NCBI GenBank assembly: GCA_905480305.1
Contig: CAJQPV010000190.1
Coordinates: 1-5,163 of the forward strand
Source of the DNA: an uncultured Gammaproteobacteria bacterium
Lineage (GTDB): Bacteria; Pseudomonadota; Gammaproteobacteria; UBA9214
Length of the DNA stretch: 5,163 nucleotides
Direction: 5' to 3'
Positions 1 to 4,983 of this stretch are shown here, in pieces. How positions within the stretch are numbered: position 1 is the first letter of the stretch; each line of letters starts with the position of its first letter. Made by a program: the position numbers and the translations under genes. A model generated the notes under the pieces. The model saw nothing but the letters and a program-made list of their open reading frames with translations, was not told the DNA's origin and ran no database searches.

Positions 1-1
1 G

Positions 2-124
2 AACTTTACCGACATCGAGACAGAGACGGCACGTGGGCGTCCCCGGCCTGAAGATGACAAGTATGCACGCCAACAGGCGCTCTCTGATCCGGTATACGCA
101 GTGTGGGCGCGTGCGAGCGGCTAA
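2..124 (+). CDS. C-terminal fragment of an unidentified protein (5' end outside window)
   Basis: An open frame runs in from the left edge and stops at TAA 122-124, giving 40 residues that end in DPVYAVWARASG. I do not recognise the family. The fragment is hydrophilic, with an acidic/Arg-rich start (TDIETETARGRPRPEDD) and an aromatic Tyr-Val-Trp patch near the end, which suits a C-terminal tail. A second + frame is also open here (to TAA 132-134), but its product is strongly basic and Ser/Arg-rich and looks less like protein. That is why this frame was chosen. The stop lies 16 bp from the stop of the convergent cbiX, so the two genes meet tail to tail with no obvious terminator hairpin between them. 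Coding status is an inference from an open frame and amino-acid composition only. Confidence 0.4.
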   Translation, partial: NFTDIETETARGRPRPEDDKYARQQALSDPVYAVWARASG

Positions 125-140
125 AGACTGTTAACTTCGT

Positions 141-512
141 CTAAACCTGACCCTGTAATGCCTGCTTGAGTAAAATCCCCATCAATCCGGGTGCTGCCCC
201 CAGGTAGGGTGCCAGCACTATATCCACCTGCGGTGATTCCTGGCGCACAAGCTCAATCTCGGCAGGGATATCTTTTACAACATGTCGACCCGCCGATAAA
301 AAATACGGCATTACGGTTACCTGCTCTGCACCGGCACGAATTGCGTTGCGTATGCCATCCGGTATCGAAGGCTCTGCCAGCTCCAGAAAGGCACACTCAA
401 CCTGCGCATAGGCATCACCGCTTTGTTCGCGAAGACACGCAGTTAAATCACGCACCTCATCATTGGATTCCTCGCGTCGACTACCATGCGCAACAACTAA
501 CAGTGATTTCAT
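141..512 (-). CDS. cbiX: Sirohydrochlorin chelatase, small CbiX type
   Basis: The 123-residue cytoplasmic protein begins MKSLLVVAHGSRR, the signature start of the CbiX/SirB chelatase family, in which a metal ion (Co, Fe or Ni depending on the enzyme) is inserted into sirohydrochlorin for cobalamin, siroheme or F430. Visible motifs are His9 in the VAHGSR loop and His77 in FLSAGRHVVKDIP, which correspond to the two metal-binding histidines of short CbiX proteins. The length fits the single-domain 'CbiX-short' form, expected to work as a homodimer, rather than the two-domain ~250-300 residue form. The frame stays open upstream to an ATG at 551, but that would add 13 residues ahead of the conserved start. 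The ATG at 512 is therefore preferred, although its Shine-Dalgarno is weak (AAGG, 12 nt away). It lies 102 bp downstream of the DksA-like gene on the same strand and may be read from it or from its own promoter. The metal cannot be told from sequence, since no His-rich tail or other cob/sir gene is in view. Confidence 0.88.
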   Translation of the reverse strand: MKSLLVVAHGSRREESNDEVRDLTACLREQSGDAYAQVECAFLELAEPSIPDGIRNAIRAGAEQVTVMPYFLSAGRHVVKDIPAEIELVRQESPQVDIVLAPYLGAAPGLMGILLKQALQGQV

Positions 513-549
513 TTTTGATACATACCTTTTGATAGAAAAATACCCGGCC

Positions 550-558
550 AATATAGCA
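550..558 (-). promoter_or_regulatory. Possible extended -10 promoter for cbiX
   Basis: On the - strand this reads TGCTATATT, an extended -10 (TG-N-TATATT, five of six matches to TATAAT). Transcription would start near 543, about 30 nt before the cbiX ATG. The -35 position 17 bp upstream (GTAATT) is poor, as is common for extended -10 promoters. This would allow cbiX expression independent of the DksA-like gene. Prediction from sequence only. Confidence 0.35.
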
Positions 559-614
559 TTTCCGGCACTGAAAATTACCTTCTCGTCGAAAAGGACAAAA
601 CCTGCAAGATAAAA

Positions 615-965
615 CTATTGCTCATTTCTGTGTGCGCAACCGATACACAGGCTTGCTGCAGGATCCAGCGCCAGGCGTTCGGGTGCAACCGGCTCATCAC
701 AGGACAGGCAAAAGCCGTAATCACCGTTATCAATACGCCGCAACGCCGATGCTATCTTCTGTAACTGCAGTTGCCGCCGACGGCCGGCTTCCTGTGACAT
801 CGCCTGCCCTTGCAAGGCATCCATCCTGGACAAGCGGCCGACCGCTGTCTGGTCAAGCTCCACCACCCCGGACGCCTCGTCAGCGCTTGCCTTCAGACCC
901 TGCAACTCCTGCTGCAGCTGCAACAGGCGGGCCTTGATAACGCTGATTTCATCCTTATCAAACAT
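615..965 (-). CDS. DksA/TraR-family C4-type zinc-finger protein
   Basis: The 116-residue protein has a long Leu/Gln-rich helical N-terminal part (about residues 5-75, compatible with a coiled-coil hairpin). A C-terminal zinc ribbon follows, with Cys86-x2-Cys89 and Cys107-x2-Cys110 in the GDYGFCLSC ... LCIGC pattern typical of DksA/TraR proteins. Members bind in the RNA polymerase secondary channel and, for DksA itself, act with ppGpp on stringent promoters. This protein is shorter than DksA (about 151 residues). It lacks an evident DxxDxA tip and instead has ELDQTAVGRLSRMDA (residues 36-50), with Asp38 and Asp49 as possible acidic tip residues. It is therefore a paralogue-type small DksA-like protein, and direct effects on transcription are an inference. 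The start at 965 is supported by AGGGGA nine nt upstream. The gene is divergent from typA and lies upstream of cbiX on the same strand. Confidence 0.85.
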   Translation of the reverse strand: MFDKDEISVIKARLLQLQQELQGLKASADEASGVVELDQTAVGRLSRMDALQGQAMSQEAGRRRQLQLQKIASALRRIDNGDYGFCLSCDEPVAPERLALDPAASLCIGCAHRNEQ

Positions 966-1089
966 ATATTGGCGTCCCCTGTGCCGCCCCGGCCTGCTGC
1001 CACGACGGAATATATAGCTTCAAACGGCGTTAGCGGTATAATTGCCGGCTTTTCACGGCCTTGCCGCCATTGCGGATAAATAAACCATT
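966..1089. promoter_or_regulatory. Divergent promoter region between the DksA-like gene and typA
   Basis: This 124-bp interval separates two genes read away from each other and must hold the start signals for both. On the + strand a perfect TATAAT stands at 1037-1042 (listed separately). On the - strand, AT-rich TATATATT lies at 1010-1017 but without a convincing -35, so the DksA-like promoter cannot be fixed. The Shine-Dalgarno for the DksA-like gene (AGGGGA on the - strand) is inside this interval. No operator-like palindrome stands out. Confidence 0.6.
1037..1042 (+). promoter_or_regulatory. Predicted -10 element of the typA promoter
   Basis: This is an exact TATAAT with a start expected near 1049, giving a 5' leader of roughly 40 nt before the typA ATG. 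No good -35 is seen at 16-18 bp spacing (ATAGCT or TAGCTT). The promoter may therefore depend on the -10 or on an activator. The typA ribosome-binding site is weak (GGA about 14 nt upstream). Confidence 0.5.
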
Positions 1090-2910
1090 ATGATCAGTAA
1101 GTTGCGAAATATCGCCATTATCGCGCACGTCGACCATGGCAAAACCACCCTCGTTGACCAGCTTCTCAGCCAGTCCGGCACCCTCGGTGACCGGGCCGCT
1201 GCGCCGGAACGGGTCATGGATTCCAACGAGCTGGAAAAAGAACGTGGCATCACGATTCTATCGAAGAACACCGCTATCCGCTGGAAAGATTATCGCATCA
1301 ACATCGTCGACACCCCCGGGCATGCCGACTTCGGTGGCGAAGTGGAACGCGTACTGTCGATGGTGGACTGCGTATTGCTACTGGTTGATGCCGTCGAAGG
1401 CCCGATGCCACAAACACGTTTTGTCACCCAGAAGGCATTCGACCTCGGCTTGAAACCGATTGTCGTCATCAACAAGATTGACCGTCCGGGTTCACGGCCT
1501 CACTGGGTACTCGACCAGACGTTTGAATTATTTGACCGTCTCGGAGCAACCGATGAACAGCTCGACTTCCCGGTCATCTATGCATCGGCACTGCAGGGCT
1601 ATGCCGGGCTAGAGGCCGACCAGCTCGCTGAAGACATGTCACCGCTGTTTGACGCTATTATTGAACATGTTGCACCACCAGAGGTTGATCTGGATGCACC
1701 GTTCCAGATGCAGGTCATCACACTCGACTACAACAGTTATGTCGGTGTTATTGGTATCGGTCGTATCAAGCGCGGCAAACTGAAAACCAATATGCCCGTC
1801 ACCCTGATCGACCCGGAGGGCAAACAGCGCAATGTCCGGGTTGGACTGGTGTATGGTTTTCATGGACTGGATCGTATCGAGGTTGCGGAAGCACAGGCGG
1901 GTGACATTATTGCCTTTTCCGGCATTGAAAAACTCAACATCTCTGACACGCTCTGCGACCCGGCCAATGTCGAGGCGCTACCGCAGCTGAGCGTTGACGA
2001 GCCCACTGTCAGCATGACCTTTCAGGTCAACAACTCCCCGTTTGCCGGCAAGGATGGCAAGTACGTCACTTCAAGAAATATTAGTGAACGCCTTGAGCGC
2101 GAGTTGATTCACAACGTCGCACTGCGGGTTGACAACACCGGTGATCCTGACAAATTCAAGGTCTCGGGTCGCGGCGAACTGCACCTCGCCATTCTGATTG
2201 AAACCATGCGACGCGAGGGTTTCGAGATGGGGGTATCGCGGCCGGAAGTCATTATTCGGGAGATTGATGGCGAACAGCAGGAACCCTATGAACAGGTCAC
2301 TGTTGATGTTGAGGACCAGCACCAGGGCACCATCATGGAAAAACTCGGCGAGCGTGGCGGCGAACTCACCGACATGGTTCCTGACGGCAAGGGACGTGTC
2401 CGACTCGACTACCTCATGCCGGCACGTGGCCTGATTGGTTTTCGCACCGAGTTTCTTACCGGCACCCAGGGAAGTGGTCTAATTTACAGCGTCTTCTCTC
2501 ACTATGGGCCGATCAAGTCGGGTGATTACGGTCAACGCGTTAACGGTGTTCTGATTGCCAACGGTAACGGCAAGGCACTCGGCTACGCCCTGTTCAACCT
2601 GCAGGAACGCGGACGTTTGTTTATCGGTCATGGCGAGGAAGTTTACGAAGGCGGCCTGATCGGCATTCATACACGGAATAATGACCTGGTCGTAAATCCG
2701 TTAAAGGGTAAACAACTGAATAACATCCGTGCAGCCGGTACTGATGAAAACATTGTGCTGTCTCCACCGATCCGCATGAGTCTGGAACAGGCACTGGAAT
2801 TTATTGACGACGATGAACTGGTTGAAGTAACACCACACCATATACGGCTGCGCAAAAAACTGCTGCTGGAGCATGAACGCAAGCGTTCGTCGCGCTCTGC
2901 CACTGCCTGA
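1090..2910 (+). CDS. typA: Ribosome-associated translational GTPase TypA/BipA
   Basis: The 606-residue protein is within one residue of E. coli BipA. It is a translation-factor GTPase that binds the 70S ribosome at the EF-G site and is linked to 50S assembly and to growth at low temperature or under stress. The GTPase domain shows all G motifs: AHVDHGKT (residues 12-19), RGITI (52-56), DTPGH (74-78), NKID (128-131) and SAL (166-168). A beta-barrel domain II follows (about 203-292), then an EF-G domain III-like part with [11 protein letters not shown] (359-369). Next come an EF-G domain V-like part (about 397-478) and the BipA-specific C-terminal domain (about 480-600) with the diagnostic [10 protein letters not shown] (539-548). 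The tail ends in a basic/Ser stretch ([12 protein letters not shown]). The ATG at 1090 matches the family start ([19 protein letters not shown]) despite a weak Shine-Dalgarno. It is monocistronic in appearance, with a repeat-rich interval downstream. The reading frame is intact and no key residue is missing. Confidence 0.98.
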   Translation: MISKLRNIAIIAHVDHGKTTLVDQLLSQSGTLGDRAAAPERVMDSNELEKERGITILSKNTAIRWKDYRINIVDTPGHADFGGEVERVLSMVDCVLLLVDAVEGPMPQTRFVTQKAFDLGLKPIVVINKIDRPGSRPHWVLDQTFELFDRLGATDEQLDFPVIYASALQGYAGLEADQLAEDMSPLFDAIIEHVAPPEVDLDAPFQMQVITLDYNSYVGVIGIGRIKRGKLKTNMPVTLIDPEGKQRNVRVGLVYGFHGLDRIEVAEAQAGDIIAFSGIEKLNISDTLCDPANVEALPQLSVDEPTVSMTFQVNNSPFAGKDGKYVTSRNISERLERELIHNVALRVDNTGDPDKFKVSGRGELHLAILIETMRREGFEMGVSRPEVIIREIDGEQQEPYEQVTVDVEDQHQGTIMEKLGERGGELTDMVPDGKGRVRLDYLMPARGLIGFRTEFLTGTQGSGLIYSVFSHYGPIKSGDYGQRVNGVLIANGNGKALGYALFNLQERGRLFIGHGEEVYEGGLIGIHTRNNDLVVNPLKGKQLNNIRAAGTDENIVLSPPIRMSLEQALEFIDDDELVEVTPHHIRLRKKLLLEHERKRSSRSATA

Positions 2911-2949
2911 GCAAAAACTCTCCTCTGGCTGTTGCGCCGTGAAACCCGG

Positions 2950-2971
2950 TCAGCAGGCATCTGCCTGCTGA
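2950..2971. repeat. Perfect inverted repeat just after typA
   Basis: The arms TCAGCAGGCA and TGCCTGCTGA are exact complements with only TC between them. As RNA this would fold as a nine-pair stem with an ATCT tetraloop. It sits 39 bp after the typA stop. No T-run follows (GTAGACCC comes next), so it is not a standard intrinsic terminator. It may instead protect the 3' end of typA mRNA or act as a pause site. Confidence 0.6.
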
Positions 2972-2980
2972 GTAGACCCA

Positions 2981-3015
2981 CATCTTGTATGGTATTAATA
3001 ACCACATACAAAATG
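2981..3015. repeat. Imperfect 35-bp dyad overlapping the terminator-like hairpin
   Basis: The arms CATCTTGTATG (2981-2991) and CATACAAAATG (3005-3015) are inverted copies with one mismatch. Between them lies GGTATTAATAACC, itself nearly self-complementary. The right arm uses the same bases as the ACCACAT/ATGTGGT stem, so the two foldings exclude each other. Confidence 0.5.
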
Positions 3016-3035
3016 TGGTGTATTAGTATTTTATT
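2993..3035 (+). terminator. Possible AT-rich intrinsic terminator of typA
   Basis: ACCACAT (3001-3007) and ATGTGGT (3013-3019) pair around the loop ACAAA. Below a one-base bulge (G3020), TAATA (2996-3000) pairs with TATTA (3021-3025), with a few more weak pairs out to 2993/3028. TTTTATT follows directly (3029-3035). The layout is that of a Rho-independent terminator, but the stem is AT-rich and the T-run is interrupted, so strength is uncertain. The palindrome could equally be a protein-binding site (see findings). Confidence 0.4.
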
Positions 3036-3066
3036 AATAAATTACATGGGGTTATAAATTATTTCA

Positions 3067-3095
3067 TTGACTTTTGTGTGGTAATTATCTAACGT
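3067..3095 (+). promoter_or_regulatory. Possible promoter of the HMA-like gene
   Basis: TTGACT (3067-3072) matches five of six bases of the -35 consensus. With a 17-bp spacer the -10 would be TAACGT (3090-3095), only a partial match. A start near 3100 would give a leader of about 90 nt. An alternative upstream -10-like TATAAA lies at 3053-3058 with a weak TTTATT 17 bp before it. The choice between them cannot be settled from sequence. Confidence 0.35.
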
Positions 3096-3176
3096 TCAAG
3101 CCACTGGAGACTGCACGGCAAGGATGTGAAAAGACTCCAGATGAACGCCTCGCCAGAGGTGATTACAACCAGAGTT

Positions 3177-3183
3177 GGAGGAG
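3177..3183 (+). promoter_or_regulatory. Strong Shine-Dalgarno of the HMA-like gene
   Basis: GGAGGAG ends eight nt before the ATG at 3192. It decides this start over the in-frame GTG at 3126, which has no comparable site. Confidence 0.85.
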
Positions 3184-3191
3184 TAGACAGC

Positions 3192-3416
3192 ATGCACAAA
3201 ACAGATATGGTTATGCATATTGACAATTACCTCGGGGAAAACACCCGCCGCACCATCGAAAAGGCCATTACCGCTACCAGGGGAGTCTTGCACGCACACT
3301 TCAATGAAAAACGACCGCACCTGATGCTCGTTTCATATGACACGGAACGCACATCATCATTTGAAGTCCTCGCGCACATGACGAAGCAGCAGGTCCGCGC
3401 TGAACGAGTCGGTTAA
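3192..3416 (+). CDS. Small cysteine-free HMA-like (ferredoxin-fold) protein of unknown role
   Basis: The protein has 74 residues and begins MHKTDMVMHIDNYLG. The predicted order is beta (TDMVMHI, 4-10), helix (GENTRRTIEKAITAT, 15-29), beta (GVLHAHFN, 31-38), beta (HLMLVSYD, 43-50), helix (SSFEVLAHMTKQ, 55-66) and beta (VRAERVG, 68-74). This is the beta-alpha-beta-beta-alpha-beta plan of heavy-metal-associated (HMA) domains. The usual CxxC metal site is absent: the first loop reads DNYLGENT and the protein has no cysteine. Soft-metal binding in the usual way is therefore unlikely, though His2, His9, His34, His36, His43 and His62 are available. No signal peptide or membrane segment is seen, so it should be cytoplasmic. 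The start is set by a GGAGGAG site eight nt upstream. It has its own promoter region and a strong terminator and stands alone as a transcription unit. The fold is inferred from pattern; the function is unknown. Confidence 0.75.
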   Translation: MHKTDMVMHIDNYLGENTRRTIEKAITATRGVLHAHFNEKRPHLMLVSYDTERTSSFEVLAHMTKQQVRAERVG

Positions 3417-3460
3417 AAGCATCACCAAAGAAAAACGTTACAAGCTTGCACTTTTCCAAT

Positions 3461-3485
3461 AGCGACTTCTGGTCGCTGTTTTTTT
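3461..3485 (+). terminator. Rho-independent terminator of the HMA-like gene
   Basis: AGCGAC (3461-3466) and GTCGCT (3472-3477) form a perfect six-pair stem around TTCTG, followed after one G by seven T (3479-3485). It lies 44 bp after the stop. The T-run is on the + side only, so it should not efficiently stop the convergent rdgC-HIT transcript, whose last gene ends at 3514. Confidence 0.88.
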
Positions 3486-3513
3486 GTCTGCAGGAAACAG
3501 GCGTGACTGGCAA

Positions 3514-3918
3514 TTACAACGACAATGCCTGTTTAACGGCACCTGCAACCTCGGCCAGCGCCTCGGCCGAATATTCCCTGGCAGGCACCCTGCCCCATAC
3601 CGGCCCCGGCCACGCGACATCAGAGTGATAGCGTACGACATGATGGACATGACATTGTGGCACGACATTCCCGAGCGACGCGATGTTGAGTTTGTCAGGA
3701 GAAAACACCGATTCCAGTGCATGCGACAGCCTCACTGACTCGTGCATCAACTGCAGCTGGTCTGCCTCGTTAAGGTGATGTATTTCCGTGATGTCTTCAC
3801 GATCAGGCACCAGGATGCACCAGGGGTAATTGGCATCCCGCATCAACAATACGTGACACAGCTCCAGCCTGCCCAGGACCAGGCAATCAGCTTCAAGTTG
3901 TGAATGCAGCGCGGCCAA
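3514..3918 (-). CDS. HIT-family nucleotide-binding protein (QxHxH variant)
   Basis: The 134-residue protein has the histidine-triad fold signature: LLMRDANYPWCILVPDR (24-40), then LNIASLGNVVPQCHVHHVVR (77-96) and AWPGPVWG (102-109). HIT proteins are dimeric nucleotidyl hydrolases or transferases that use a central His as nucleophile. Aligned on the conserved Arg96, the motif is Gln88-Cys-His90-Val-His92-His-Val-Val-Arg. Gln88 thus replaces the first His of the classic HxHxHxx, and His90 would be the nucleophile. A Q-x-H-x-H form with AWPxPVWG is, from memory, usual for this proteobacterial subgroup; the substrate is unknown to me. The start is non-ATG: TTG at 3918 (GAGAG a few nt upstream), or CTG at 3921. 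Upstream the frame closes at 3958-3960, and the first ATG inside is at residue 26, within the conserved core. It starts eight nt after the rdgC stop, so co-transcription and possibly translational coupling with rdgC are likely. Confidence 0.85.
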   Translation of the reverse strand: MAALHSQLEADCLVLGRLELCHVLLMRDANYPWCILVPDREDITEIHHLNEADQLQLMHESVRLSHALESVFSPDKLNIASLGNVVPQCHVHHVVRYHSDVAWPGPVWGRVPAREYSAEALAEVAGAVKQALSL

Positions 3919-3926
3919 CAGACTCT

Positions 3927-4922
3927 CTAGGCAGGCACTGCTTCGGCAGCCAGCGGCTCACTGTCAGCTGGCTGATCGGCAACTGCCGCTGCCAGCGGCT
4001 TGGCCGGCGCATCTTCCGGAAGATCTTCGCCGCCCAGTGCGTCCAGCAGCTTCGGCAAAAACTCTGCCAGTTCCAGCGCCATCAGGGAAAAATCCAGGTC
4101 GAATCGGCTCACGGCATCATCGGCCTCGGCCTCGCTTTCGGCTTCCTTGATAATGTCTTCAAAACGCAAGCGCTTGATGGACATATCCTCGTGCAGGACA
4201 AACGCCAGGCGCTCATTCCACTGCAGCGCCAGCTTGACTGCAAACTTGCCGTTTTTTATATGGTTACGGACTTCACCCGCTTCCAGATCCTGGTGTTTGC
4301 AGCTGATCACGCCGCCTTCCGGATCCGGGTGTTTTAACTCGCAATCACCGCCCAGCGCATAGTCTCGCGGCAGGGACTCACCGTTTAGCCAGCGTGTCAT
4401 ACGGGCTGACAGCGACTGCTTTGTTTTCACCGGCGTTGCCGGGAAACGCCCCAGTGTATTGCGCAGCTGGCTAATCAGGGCTTCGGCTTTTGCCGGAGAG
4501 GCACTGTCCACAATCAGCAGCTTGTTGCGCACGTCTATATAGGCAAACTGGTTAGTGATGCGTGACAGGGCCCGCGGCAACAGGTCGACAATAATTTCTT
4601 CCTTCATGCGCATCTTTTCACGACGGTAGAGTTCACGCGCCTCGGCCACCTCGATGCTGGCGACCTTGTCATCCAGCAACTGTTTTACAACACCCGAGGG
4701 GATGATCTTCTCTTCCTTGCGGGCACAGATCATGATGTAGCCGTTGGCGGCATGAATCAGTTGCTGACCATGACGTCCCAGCGGCGCTGTCCAGCCATAA
4801 GTCAGCATATCCATGCTGTTACAGCCCTTGAATTCGTCGGCACGCAGGCGTTCCTCGAACGCTTCCGGTGTCAAATCAAACGGTTGGCCCAGACGGTACA
4901 GCTGAAGATTTTTGAACCACAT
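3927..4922 (-). CDS. rdgC: Recombination-associated protein RdgC
   Basis: The 331-residue protein is homologous to E. coli RdgC (303 residues), a nucleoid-associated protein whose ring-shaped dimer encircles duplex DNA and restrains RecA-driven recombination. Diagnostic stretches are MWFKNLQLYRL (1-11), MLTYGWTAPLG (39-49), NGYIMICARKEEKIIPS (60-76), LLPRALSRI (114-122), GGVISCKHQDL (203-213) and LKRLRF-like IKRLRFED (249-256). The E. coli-equivalent end is LLDALGGED (near 300). Beyond it is an added tail of about 30 residues rich in Ala, Pro and Asp/Glu, probably disordered. The frame is open to an ATG at 4964, but the conserved start and a nine-base Shine-Dalgarno (AGGAGGTGA, eight nt upstream) fix the ATG at 4922. 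It is the first gene of a likely two-gene unit with the HIT gene. No LexA-type CTG-N10-CAG box was seen upstream. Confidence 0.96.
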   Translation of the reverse strand: MWFKNLQLYRLGQPFDLTPEAFEERLRADEFKGCNSMDMLTYGWTAPLGRHGQQLIHAANGYIMICARKEEKIIPSGVVKQLLDDKVASIEVAEARELYRREKMRMKEEIIVDLLPRALSRITNQFAYIDVRNKLLIVDSASPAKAEALISQLRNTLGRFPATPVKTKQSLSARMTRWLNGESLPRDYALGGDCELKHPDPEGGVISCKHQDLEAGEVRNHIKNGKFAVKLALQWNERLAFVLHEDMSIKRLRFEDIIKEAESEAEADDAVSRFDLDFSLMALELAEFLPKLLDALGGEDLPEDAPAKPLAAAVADQPADSEPLAAEAVPA

Positions 4923-4930
4923 ATTGGATG

Positions 4931-4939
4931 TCACCTCCT
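4931..4939 (-). promoter_or_regulatory. Nine-base perfect Shine-Dalgarno of rdgC
   Basis: On the - strand AGGAGGTGA matches the 16S rRNA 3' end over nine bases and lies eight nt before the ATG at 4922. It rules out the upstream ATG at 4964 as the main start and suggests strong translation. Confidence 0.9.
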
Positions 4940-4953
4940 GAAGAAGGCGACCA

Positions 4954-4983
4954 ATTATGAGCAAAGATCAGGTCGTCTGCCAG
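4954..4983 (-). promoter_or_regulatory. Predicted rdgC promoter
   Basis: On the - strand the -35 is CTGGCA (4978-4983, four of six matches) and the -10 is CATAAT (4954-4959, five of six), with an 18-bp spacer. Transcription would begin near 4947, giving a leader of about 25 nt that carries the strong Shine-Dalgarno. Sequence prediction only. Confidence 0.5.

Larger units (their letters stand above)
2911..3191. other. Repeat-rich, AT-rich intergenic region between typA and the HMA-like gene
   Basis: This 281-bp interval has no supportable gene. The stretch from about 2981 to 3092 is much richer in A and T than the genes around it. It holds the GC-rich inverted repeat at 2950-2971, the terminator-like hairpin at 2993-3035 and a larger imperfect dyad at 2981-3015. 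It also holds promoter-like elements near 3030-3095 and a leader of roughly 90 nt with pairing options around the ribosome-binding site of the next gene. Confidence 0.7.

Noticed and set aside
191..532. + strand open frame of 113 codons opposite cbiX
   Set aside because: It lies wholly over the recognised cbiX gene; its product is Pro/His-rich without family features.
513..551. N-terminal extension of CbiX to an upstream ATG at 551
   Set aside because: It would put 13 extra residues before the conserved MKSLLVVAHGSR start and would overlap the predicted -10 element.
632..1079. + strand open frames opposite the DksA-like gene
   Set aside because: They are antisense to a recognised zinc-finger gene and have biased, unprotein-like composition.
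3126..3191. N-terminal extension of the HMA-like protein to GTG 3126
   Set aside because: The GGAGGAG site before ATG 3192 is far better, and the first beta strand begins right after that ATG.
3900..4362. + strand open frames of 145 and 120 codons opposite rdgC
   Set aside because: They are antisense to the strongly supported rdgC gene and show no family features.
4923..4964. N-terminal extension of RdgC to ATG 4964
   Set aside because: The extension would translate through the nine-base Shine-Dalgarno and precedes the conserved MWFKNL start.
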